Shown here: positions 1 to 6,683 of the stretch, piece after piece
Position numbering within the stretch: position 1 is the first letter of the stretch
Layout of the letters: every line of letters starts with the position of its first letter
Source of the DNA: Levilactobacillus namurensis DSM 19117
Lineage (GTDB): Bacteria > Bacillota > Bacilli > Lactobacillales > Lactobacillaceae
Reading direction: 5' to 3'
DNA: 58,111 nt
Assembly (NCBI RefSeq): GCF_001434785.1
Contig: NZ_AZDT01000027.1
Location: 1-58,111, forward strand
Notes under the pieces: model-generated
What the model was told of the DNA's origin: nothing
The model's input: only the letters and a program-made list of their open reading frames with translations
The model's database searches: none
Position numbers and translations under genes: made by a program

Positions 1-51
1 GTTTTTGTTTCGCACGCTTTAGCGCGCTCAACTGGGCCTAAAGGCAATACT

Positions 52-80
52 AAAAAAACTCCCGGTCAGCGACCAGGAGT
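52..80 (-). terminator. Terminator of the SRP RNA
   Basis: On the minus strand a stem (ACTCCTGGTC with GACCGGGAGT, one mismatch, loop about 3 nt) is followed by a run of T. It lies just past the SRP RNA 3' end. Positions 1-51 hold nothing I can assign. Confidence 0.8.
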
Positions 81-89
81 GCTCATTAT

Positions 90-190
90 CTCATAAACTT
101 GAAGCACAAAGCGAATCAGACTTAGTGCTGCTTCCTTCCGGACCTGACACGATTCGTAAGCCCGCCCTTGCTTCAAGGCCTTAACGGCAA
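90..190 (-). ncRNA. ffs: Signal recognition particle RNA (small bacterial type)
   Basis: This is the RNA of the signal recognition particle, which binds Ffh and targets nascent membrane proteins. The minus strand carries the near-invariant apical loop GGTCCGGAAGGAAGCAGCAC (about 125-144), and the ends pair through a perfect CTTGAAGCA/TGCTTCAAG helix (98-177). Both ends of the mature RNA are estimates. Its place directly after tadA, with a terminator following, is the usual lactobacillus arrangement; dnaX would be expected next, beyond the window edge. Confidence 0.93.
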
Positions 191-201
191 GTACTAGTGT
201 A

Positions 202-753
202 TCATGATTTTTCTGGACTGTCTAGCGTCTTATCAGTCGCGGCTTTCTGTGCCGCGCGCCGGGCCTTCTTGGCCGCCTTCGCGCGTTGCCGAGCCGCCTT
301 GAAGAATGACACTAACCGTTCGCCGGACTCCTTCGCTAGCAAGCCCTCGTAGACCTTGACCTTGTGGTTCAGTCGATCATCCGTCAGCGTCTCATACAGA
401 CTATCGACGGCCCCCGCCTTGGGATCCCGGGCACCATAGTACACCACCGGAATCCGTGAATTAATGATGGCTCCACTGCACATCAAGCAGGGTTCAATCG
501 TGACGTACATTTCACAGTCTTCCAGACGCCAACTCCGTAACGTGGCGCAGGCTTCTTCAATGGCCCGAATCTCGGCGTGTAACGTGGCGTCGTTGGCGTG
601 TTCCCGGAGGTTATGCCCCCGCCCGATGATCTGCCCGTCGTGGACGATGACCGCCCCAATGGGAACTTCGCCAATCAGGCCGGCCTGGTCGGCTTCAAAG
701 AGCGCCTCTTGCATATAGTGGCGTTGCGTATCCGAATAAGTTAACTGCCGCAT
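202..753 (-). CDS. tadA: tRNA adenosine(34) deaminase TadA
   Basis: Zinc enzyme (183 aa) that deaminates A34 to inosine in tRNA-Arg(ACG), and in some Firmicutes other A34 tRNAs. The cytidine-deaminase fold is visible: HAEIRA gives the zinc histidine and the catalytic glutamate at about residues 60-62, and PCLMCSGA gives the two zinc cysteines. The C-terminal 30 or so residues are a basic, lysine- and alanine-rich extension beyond the core enzyme. The gene starts with ATG and lies 15 nt after the methyltransferase gene, so the two are probably cotranscribed, followed by the SRP RNA. A tRNA-Leu with anticodon AAG at 42.7 kb is a possible extra substrate. Confidence 0.95.
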   Translation of the reverse strand: MRQLTYSDTQRHYMQEALFEADQAGLIGEVPIGAVIVHDGQIIGRGHNLREHANDATLHAEIRAIEEACATLRSWRLEDCEMYVTIEPCLMCSGAIINSRIPVVYYGARDPKAGAVDSLYETLTDDRLNHKVKVYEGLLAKESGERLVSFFKAARQRAKAAKKARRAAQKAATDKTLDSPEKS

Positions 754-768
754 TCAACCGCCCCTTTT

Positions 769-1383
769 CTATGATGATGCGTTCTGTCGGCTCTCCAGGA
801 TATAGTAGCCCTTGTCCTTCTTCAGGATCTGACAATTGCCGAACGTGGCCGTCATGGTCTTCTTAGCCGATGGCGCTCCCTGCTTCTTCTGCAAAACCAC
901 CGTCAGGGTCCCGCCAGGTAAGAGGTGCTGTGCTGCTTCGGTCAACATGCTGGTCACCACGGCCTTGCCCGCCCGAACGGGAGGATTGGTCAGGATGGCC
1001 GCGTACCGTTGGGTGCCCAACGCTGCGTAACGGTCAGATTCAACAATGGTCACGTTAGTAATCTGATTAGCCGTTGCATTTTGTTGCGCTAACGACAGCG
1101 CAAGTTCATTCACATCCGCCATGGTCACTTGCCGATCCGGCCACCGCTTAGCCAAGGCCAGGCCGATGGGACCGTATCCGCAGCCCAGGTCCAACCACGG
1201 GCCCGCCGGCGTTTGGTCCGCTTCAAACGCGTTCAATAACGCGCAGGAACCATAGTCGACCCGGCTCTTTGAAAAGACCCCGTTGTCGGTGGTAAACAAC
1301 AATTCGTTACCTAAGAGGGTGAACGGCCAATGACGTTCTTCGTGTACAACATCTGGATTTTGTGTATAATAGTGATTAGTCAT
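769..1383 (-). CDS. Class I SAM-dependent methyltransferase (RsmC-like)
   Basis: 204-aa methyltransferase of the small MTS-domain family, related to the 16S rRNA guanine-N2 methyltransferase RsmC but without its N-terminal duplicate domain. The SAM-binding motif LDLGCGYGPIG is seen near residue 60 and the NPPVRAG (NPPY-type) catalytic loop near residue 133. I chose the ATG at 1383 because a good Shine-Dalgarno (AAAGGTGG, 1392-1399) precedes it; a GTG 12 nt upstream lies inside that site. RNA as substrate is inferred from the family. The neighbour tadA also acts on RNA. Confidence 0.85.
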   Translation of the reverse strand: MTNHYYTQNPDVVHEERHWPFTLLGNELLFTTDNGVFSKSRVDYGSCALLNAFEADQTPAGPWLDLGCGYGPIGLALAKRWPDRQVTMADVNELALSLAQQNATANQITNVTIVESDRYAALGTQRYAAILTNPPVRAGKAVVTSMLTEAAQHLLPGGTLTVVLQKKQGAPSAKKTMTATFGNCQILKKDKGYYILESRQNASS

Positions 1384-1459
1384 TTTCGAGACCACCTTTT
1401 AGGTTTATTTTACCGTAGAAGTTTGGTCCGTGCCAAATAAAATAATTAAGTCGCGTGAA

Positions 1460-1475
1460 GCACTATATTTAGTGG
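1460..1475 (+). promoter_or_regulatory. NrdR box 1
   Basis: The palindrome CACTATATTTAGTG closely matches the NrdR consensus (acaCwATATwTwGtgt). NrdR is the ATP/dATP-sensing repressor of ribonucleotide reductase genes. It is paired with a second box 32 bp away, centre to centre. Confidence 0.85.
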
Positions 1476-1492
1476 TTATTGTATATCCCAAC

Positions 1493-1506
1493 CACCAAAT
1501 ATGGTG
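1493..1506 (+). promoter_or_regulatory. NrdR box 2
   Basis: The perfect palindrome CACCAAATATGGTG lies 32 bp (about three helical turns) from box 1, the usual spacing of NrdR tandem sites, and directly upstream of the nrdH promoter. Confidence 0.8.
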
Positions 1507-1516
1507 CTTTTTTCGA

Positions 1517-1544
1517 TTGCGTTTTTTTAAATCTGGTGTACACT
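1517..1544 (+). promoter_or_regulatory. nrdHEF promoter
   Basis: A -35 TTGCGT (1517-1522) and a -10 TACACT (1539-1544) are 16 bp apart, just downstream of the two NrdR boxes and about 40 bp before nrdH. Confidence 0.6.
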
Positions 1545-1583
1545 AAACACATTGATAACCAAATGTAAGAGGATGTGCGTAAC

Positions 1584-1811
1584 ATGAAAGTAACGGTTTA
1601 TTCTAAAAATAACTGCATGCAATGCAAGATGACAAAGCGTTTCTTAACCGAACACAATGTGGCGTTTGAAGAACGCAATATTAACCAGAATCCGGAATAT
1701 GTCACTTATCTAAAAGAACAAGGATTTCAGTCCCTTCCGGTCGTTGAAGCTGCTGGGCACAAGGCCTTTTTTGGGTTTCGTCCAGATCAATTGCAACAAA
1801 TCGCGGGTTAA
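1584..1811 (+). CDS. nrdH: Glutaredoxin-like protein NrdH
   Basis: 75-aa thioredoxin-fold electron donor to the class Ib ribonucleotide reductase. The redox motif CMQC sits at about residues 11-14 in the family context KNNCMQCKM; the C-terminal half carries the SLPVVE cis-proline segment and GFRPDQL. I chose the ATG at 1584, about 12 nt after the Shine-Dalgarno AAGAGG; an in-frame GTG at 1575 lies too close to it. It is first in nrdH-nrdE-nrdF and sits under the paired NrdR boxes, so expression should follow cellular (d)ATP status. Confidence 0.95.
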   Translation: MKVTVYSKNNCMQCKMTKRFLTEHNVAFEERNINQNPEYVTYLKEQGFQSLPVVEAAGHKAFFGFRPDQLQQIAG

Positions 1812-1838
1812 CTGAAGTTCGACAAACCCGTCTTGGCG

Positions 1839-1869
1839 ACGCCGTGTTTGTTCACGGGGCCGTTTTTTT
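1839..1869 (+). terminator. Hairpin and T-run between nrdH and nrdE
   Basis: The short stem CCGTG/CACGG with flanking GC pairs is followed by seven T. It lies within the operon and may attenuate nrdE-nrdF relative to nrdH. The stem is modest, so read-through is likely. Confidence 0.55.
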
Positions 1870-1915
1870 AGTGGTCAGTTGACCGATCAGTCCATTCTAA
1901 GAGAAAGAAGCGAGT

Positions 1916-4087
1916 ATGCGCATGAGCCTAAAAGATTTACAAGACGTCACGTATTATGATTTAAACAACGAGATCAACATCCCCGTTGATGGTCAGATTC
2001 CTTTGAATAAAGACCAAGAAGCCCTCGAAGCCTTCCTACGAGAAAACGTCCGGCCTAACACCAAGACCTTCGCGTCCTTACGGGAACGGTTCGACTACTT
2101 GATCCAAGAAGATTACGTCGAAGCTCAGGTCATCACCCAGTACCCGTTCTCCTTTATCGAAGACCTCTACGCCTACCTAAAGGCCCAAAACTTCCACTTC
2201 AAGTCCTTCATGGCTGCTTATAAGTTCTACGCGCAATACGCGATGAAGACCAACGACAACGCCTATTACCTGGAGAACTTCATCGACCGGGTCGCCATGA
2301 ACGCCCTGGACTTTGCGGAAGGCGACCAGCAACTGGCCCACGATCTCGCCGATGAGATCATCCACCAACGCTACCAACCCGCAACCCCCAGCTTCCTTAG
2401 TGCCGGTCGGGCCCGGCGTGGTGAACTGGTCTCCTGCTTCTTGATCCAATCCACCGACGACATGAACACGATCGGCCGGACCATCAATTCCGCCTTGCAA
2501 CTGTCCCGTATCGGTGGCGGGGTCGGCATCAACCTCTCGAACCTGCGTGAGGCCGGCGCACCCATCAAGCATATCGCGGGGGCCGCTTCCGGCGTTGTCC
2601 CCGTCATGAAGCTGCTAGAAGACAGCTTCTCCTACTCCAACCAACTGGGACAACGTCAAGGGGCCGGGGTAGTCTACCTCAGCGTCTTCCATCCCGATAT
2701 CATCGCATTTCTAGGGGCTAAGAAGGAAAACGCCGACGAGAAGATTCGGTTGAAGACCCTGTCCCTAGGGGTCACCGTTCCGGATAAGTTCTACCAGCTC
2801 TGTGAAGCGGACGCGGACATGTACCTGTTTAGCCCTTACGACGTGGAACGCCTCTACGGCAAGCCTTTCTCCTACGTGGACATCACGGCGGAATACGACA
2901 AGTTGGTCGCCAACCCCGAGGTTCACAAAAAGCAGATCAAGGCTCGGGAACTGGAAACTGAGATTGGGAAACTGCAACAGGAGTCCGGCTACCCTTACAT
3001 CGTAAACGTCGACACGGCCAACCGCGAGAACCCCATCCAGGGACGAATCGTGATGAGCAACCTGTGTTCCGAAATCATGCAGGTTCAGACGCCGACGACC
3101 TACAATAACCGACAAGAAGCCGAAAAATTAGGCACCGACATTTCTTGTAACCTAGGCTCGACCAACATCGTTAACCTAATGGCTTCCCCCGACTTCGGTC
3201 ACTCCGTGGAGACCATGGTCCGGGCGTTGACCTTCGTGACCGATCACTCCGATATCGACGTGGTCCCCTCGATCCAACACGGTAACCACTTGGCCCACAC
3301 CATTGGTCTAGGTGCCATGGGGTTGCACAGCTACTTTGCTAAGAACCACATGATGTACGGGTCTAAGGACAGTATCGCCTTCACCAGCGTCTACTTCATG
3401 CTGTTAAACTACTGGACGTTAAAGGCCTCTAACCAGATTGCCAAGGAACGCCACGAGACGTTCCACAACTTCGAGAACAGCAAGTACGCCGATGGGTCCT
3501 ACTTCGACCGATACACCCAAAAGGACTGGCGGCCGACTTCCCAGAAGGTCCAAGCCCTCTTCGGCAACATCTGGTTACCATCCCCAGATGACTGGGCCCA
3601 ACTCAAGGCCGACGTAATGCGTGACGGTCTGTACCACCAGAACCGGATGGCCGTTGCCCCCAACGGATCGATCTCCTACATCAACGACACCACGGCCAGC
3701 TTGCACCCAATCATCAACCGGATTGAGGAGCGCCAGGAAAAGAAGATTGGGAAGATCTACTACCCCGCACCTTACCTCAGCAACGACACCATGCCGTACT
3801 ACAAGTCTGCTTACGACACCGACATGCGGCGGGTCATCGACGTCTACGCTGCGGCCCAACAGCACGTGGACCAAGGGATGAGCCTAACCTTATTCATGCG
3901 TTCGACGATTCCGGCGGGCCTCTACGAATGGAAGAACGGGCGCACGGATAAGATGACCACCCGGGATCTGAGTATCCTGCGGAATTACGCCCACCGTAAG
4001 AGCATCAAGTCCATCTACTACGTCCGGACCTTTACCGACGATAACAGCGAAGTGGGCGCCAACCAATGTGAAAGCTGTGTCATCTAG
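1916..4087 (+). CDS. nrdE: Ribonucleoside-diphosphate reductase class Ib, alpha subunit NrdE
   Basis: Catalytic subunit (723 aa) that reduces NDPs to dNDPs with NrdF and NrdH. Visible are SCFLIQ with an active-site cysteine (about residue 180), NLCSEI with the radical cysteine and the N/C/E catalytic triad (about 380), the double tyrosine of the radical path in SIYYVRT near the C-terminus, and the C-terminal redox pair CESC. There is no N-terminal ATP-cone, as is normal for class Ib. Start is ATG 1916 or ATG 1922; the second agrees better with the usual MSLKDL beginning. The stop is about 30 nt before nrdF. Confidence 0.96.
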   Translation: MRMSLKDLQDVTYYDLNNEINIPVDGQIPLNKDQEALEAFLRENVRPNTKTFASLRERFDYLIQEDYVEAQVITQYPFSFIEDLYAYLKAQNFHFKSFMAAYKFYAQYAMKTNDNAYYLENFIDRVAMNALDFAEGDQQLAHDLADEIIHQRYQPATPSFLSAGRARRGELVSCFLIQSTDDMNTIGRTINSALQLSRIGGGVGINLSNLREAGAPIKHIAGAASGVVPVMKLLEDSFSYSNQLGQRQGAGVVYLSVFHPDIIAFLGAKKENADEKIRLKTLSLGVTVPDKFYQLCEADADMYLFSPYDVERLYGKPFSYVDITAEYDKLVANPEVHKKQIKARELETEIGKLQQESGYPYIVNVDTANRENPIQGRIVMSNLCSEIMQVQTPTTYNNRQEAEKLGTDISCNLGSTNIVNLMASPDFGHSVETMVRALTFVTDHSDIDVVPSIQHGNHLAHTIGLGAMGLHSYFAKNHMMYGSKDSIAFTSVYFMLLNYWTLKASNQIAKERHETFHNFENSKYADGSYFDRYTQKDWRPTSQKVQALFGNIWLPSPDDWAQLKADVMRDGLYHQNRMAVAPNGSISYINDTTASLHPIINRIEERQEKKIGKIYYPAPYLSNDTMPYYKSAYDTDMRRVIDVYAAAQQHVDQGMSLTLFMRSTIPAGLYEWKNGRTDKMTTRDLSILRNYAHRKSIKSIYYVRTFTDDNSEVGANQCESCVI

Positions 4088-4120
4088 GACACTTTAACGC
4101 ATGACAAGGGAGTGCTGAAT

Positions 4121-5131
4121 ATGGCAACAATGAACAGCGATGGCAATTACCAAGCCATCAACTGGAATCAAGTTTCTGACGAAATCGATAAGGCGACCTG
4201 GGAAAAGCTGACCGAGCAATTCTGGTTGGACACCCGGATTCCCGTTTCCAACGACTTAGACGATTGGCGGACCCTAGATACCGACCATAAATGGGTGGTC
4301 GGCCACGTCTTCGGGGGATTGACCCTACTGGACACCCTCCAGTCCCAAGACGGCATGGCCGCGTTACGGCGGGACGTCAAGACCCAACACGAAACGGCCG
4401 TCCTCAACAACATTCAATTCATGGAATCCGTCCACGCTAAGAGCTACTCGACCATCTTCTCGACGCTCAACACGCCGGACGAAATCGACGAGATCTTTAA
4501 GTGGAGTGACTCCGAAGAATTCTTACAGAACAAGACCAAGCGGATCTACACTCTGTACCACGATGACGAGCATCCCCTGAAGAAGAAGATCTCCAGTGTC
4601 TTTCTGGAAACCTTCCTGTTCTACAGTGGCTTCTTCACCCCACTGTATTACCTGGGGCACAACAAGCTCGCCAACGTGGCCGAAATCATCAAGCTGATTC
4701 TGCGGGATGAATCCGTCCACGGCACCTACATCGGCTACAAGTTCCAGCTGGGAATGAAGGAACTCGGTGAAAACGAGCAGCAGGAACTTAAAGACTGGAT
4801 GTACGACTTCCTGTACAACCTCTACGACAACGAAGAGAAGTACACCCACTTGATGTACGACCAAGTGGGCTGGACCGATGAAGTCCTGACGTTCATCCGC
4901 TACAACGCCAACAAGGCTTTGATGAACTTGGGGCAGGACCCCCTGTTCCCCGACACCGCTGAGGACGTTAACCCCATCGTGATGAACGGGATCTCGACGT
5001 CAACGGCCAACCACGACTTCTTCTCACAGGTCGGTAACGGCTACCTGTTAGGAAACGTGGAAGCCATGAACGACAGTGATTACCAGATTGGCGAACCCGC
5101 TGACCCGGAAGATCCGAACCACGACAAGTAA
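4121..5131 (+). CDS. nrdF: Ribonucleoside-diphosphate reductase class Ib, beta subunit NrdF
   Basis: 336-aa ferritin-like subunit that houses the Mn2 or Fe2 tyrosyl-radical cofactor. The metal-ligand motifs ESVHAKSY and ESVHGTYIG are present, and the acidic C-terminal tail would bind NrdE. ATG 4121 is preferred over GTG 4112 because AAGGG lies about 10 nt before it. The maturation flavodoxin NrdI is not encoded with it and must lie elsewhere. A strong terminator follows. Confidence 0.95.
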   Translation: MATMNSDGNYQAINWNQVSDEIDKATWEKLTEQFWLDTRIPVSNDLDDWRTLDTDHKWVVGHVFGGLTLLDTLQSQDGMAALRRDVKTQHETAVLNNIQFMESVHAKSYSTIFSTLNTPDEIDEIFKWSDSEEFLQNKTKRIYTLYHDDEHPLKKKISSVFLETFLFYSGFFTPLYYLGHNKLANVAEIIKLILRDESVHGTYIGYKFQLGMKELGENEQQELKDWMYDFLYNLYDNEEKYTHLMYDQVGWTDEVLTFIRYNANKALMNLGQDPLFPDTAEDVNPIVMNGISTSTANHDFFSQVGNGYLLGNVEAMNDSDYQIGEPADPEDPNHDK

Positions 5132-5149
5132 ATTCAAAGTGATTTTAAG

Positions 5150-5182
5150 ACGACGCCTATTTTGGGATAGGCGTCGTTTTTT
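5150..5182 (+). terminator. Terminator of nrdHEF
   Basis: An 11-bp stem (ACGACGCCTAT/ATAGGCGTCGT) with a short loop and a T-run follows the nrdF stop by about 20 nt. Confidence 0.9.
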
Positions 5183-5301
5183 GTTCCCAATCTACGCTGT
5201 TTTTGCACCGGCCAAGTCCTTGATTCCCCATAACCGTTCAGGACCTGTTACGCTAACCTTAACTAAAAAGAGCACTCAATTTTCAGAAAGGAGATCATTC
5301 C

Positions 5302-5571
5302 ATGCCAACCCTTCTATGGACCGGGGACACCGCCCTGTGGCTCTTAATGGTCACGTTACTCTGCGCGCCCCTCATTACCCGAATTTACCAAAATCGCCGC
5401 GTTGCTGGTATCCTGAATAACGTCTGGGTCAATCAAACCTGGATTATCGTTGGTACGCCATTATTGGTACACGTTGCCCTGGGGTGGCCCCTAGAATCCA
5501 GTGTGTTTTGGCTTCTCAGTATTCTGCTCATCAGTGGCCTATCCTCTTGGCTGTGGACCTCAACCCGCTGA
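5302..5571 (+). CDS. Small membrane protein, unknown function
   Basis: 89-aa protein that I do not recognise. Three hydrophobic segments can be seen (about residues 8-28, 45-60 and 66-84) with a short basic loop (YQNRR) after the first. The ATG follows a strong Shine-Dalgarno (AAAGGAG). It stands alone between the nrdF terminator and the LOG-family gene and its role cannot be inferred from the neighbours. Confidence 0.7.
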   Translation: MPTLLWTGDTALWLLMVTLLCAPLITRIYQNRRVAGILNNVWVNQTWIIVGTPLLVHVALGWPLESSVFWLLSILLISGLSSWLWTSTR

Positions 5572-5625
5572 TTTTGTGACCCAGAATGGATGCCAAGTTC
5601 AGTGTTAGGGGGCTCTTGCTTGCGG

Positions 5626-5631
5626 TATAAT
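5626..5631 (+). promoter_or_regulatory. -10 element of the LOG-family gene
   Basis: TATAAT lies 34 nt before the start codon. A convincing -35 is not seen. Confidence 0.45.
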
Positions 5632-5664
5632 GGGACCATCTTATGCTTTTCAGGGGGTTCTACT

Positions 5665-6243
5665 ATGCCAACGATCAAAAATGTCTGTGTCTTCTGCGGG
5701 TCCAACCACGGCTTAGACCCGGCCTTTAAACAACAAACCGTGGCGCTAGGCCAGTACCTAGCGGCCCATCACCATCCCGTGGTCTACGGTGGCGGGAAGG
5801 AAGGGTTGATGGGCACTATCGCCGAATCGACCATGGACGCCGGCGGTGAAGTCATCGGCATCATCCCCACCTTCCTCCAAGAGATGGGCCTTGCTAAGAT
5901 GGACGTCACACGTCTGATTCAAACCAGCACGATGGACGAACGTAAGGACGAAATGCTGCGTCAAGCCGACGCCTTTATCGTTCTTCCCGGGGGCTTCGGT
6001 ACCTTCGAAGAGTTCACGACCATGCTGTCCTGGAGCCAACTCAACGTCCATCAGAAACCCATCGCGTTGTTCAATATCAACCACTACTTCGACGATCTGG
6101 TGGCCATGATGCAAAAATCCTGTGACGAAGGCTTCGCGCCTCAGGCCAATATGGACCTGTTCCTAGCCGCCGATAATATTCCGGACATGTTTGCGGGATT
6201 CGCAGCCTTCAAACACCAGTTGCCTTACAAGTACACCAACTAA
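5665..6243 (+). CDS. LOG family (TIGR00730) Rossmann-fold protein
   Basis: 192-aa protein of the lysine-decarboxylase-like family whose tested members are nucleoside 5'-monophosphate phosphoribohydrolases (cytokinin-activating LOG enzymes). The signatures YGGGKEGLMG (about 36-46) and LPGGFGTFEE (about 110-119) are intact. In lactobacilli the physiological substrate is unknown; nucleotide salvage is a reasonable guess. The start is the ATG at 5665 after a GGGGG-type Shine-Dalgarno. It looks monocistronic. Confidence 0.88.
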   Translation: MPTIKNVCVFCGSNHGLDPAFKQQTVALGQYLAAHHHPVVYGGGKEGLMGTIAESTMDAGGEVIGIIPTFLQEMGLAKMDVTRLIQTSTMDERKDEMLRQADAFIVLPGGFGTFEEFTTMLSWSQLNVHQKPIALFNINHYFDDLVAMMQKSCDEGFAPQANMDLFLAADNIPDMFAGFAAFKHQLPYKYTN

Positions 6244-6299
6244 TTAAAGCCCTAGTTTAAGGAGAGTGGACCAAACGGCGATTAACCAAGGGACAGGCT

Positions 6300-6600
6300 G
6301 TGGCAATCCCCCGCCTTACCAGTTGGTCCTGAAGAGGCTGGAACGTGGTGGGCACGACCTGGAGCCCTGAAAGCCCCAGGTCTTCAAGCTCGGCCTTTGG
6401 GTAAGCCAGCTAAAAACGCTGACTAACCCAAACGACACCACTGAGCCTCTCCAGGCCCAACCTCACGGCTAAATTGAGTGTATTGAGTGTACCCAAGACA
6501 GTGTTTTCCACTGCCTGAAATTAGAAATATCGCGTGTGGGACCGTTAAAACCAAACGATACAACCAGCCTTATTGGGCCCCAGGACCTATGTTCAATCTT
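6300..6600 (+). repeat. Dispersed structured intergenic repeat, copy A
   Basis: Most of the 440-nt gap between the LOG gene and mprF (6244-6683) is filled by a diverged copy of a repeat also found at 20.1-20.46 kb and in part at 25.2 and 18.3 kb. It begins with CCGCCTTACC at 6311, has a hairpin GACCTGG/CCAGGTC (6356-6382), then GGC/GCC (6392-6407), and ends near ATGTTCAATCTTCA (about 6588), a 14-mer that recurs at about 25263. No open frame is convincing. The boundaries are approximate. Confidence 0.65.
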
Positions 6601-6623
6601 CAGTGCCAGATAGGCCACTGTCC

Positions 6624-6672
6624 TTCAAAAAAACTCTGTAAAACTGTCTTGGTTTTACAGAGCTTTTTGTTT
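6624..6672. terminator. Bidirectional terminator (mprF)
   Basis: The perfect 11-bp stem CTCTGTAAAAC/GTTTTACAGAG has A-runs before it and T-runs after it, so it works on both strands. It follows the mprF stop. Confidence 0.85.
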
Positions 6673-6683
6673 TTCATGCTAAT

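Noticed and set aside
2177-3115. Open minus-strand frames of 78-131 codons opposite nrdE
   Set aside because: They are antisense shadows of a GC-rich gene with strong codon bias; no Shine-Dalgarno and no family resemblance.
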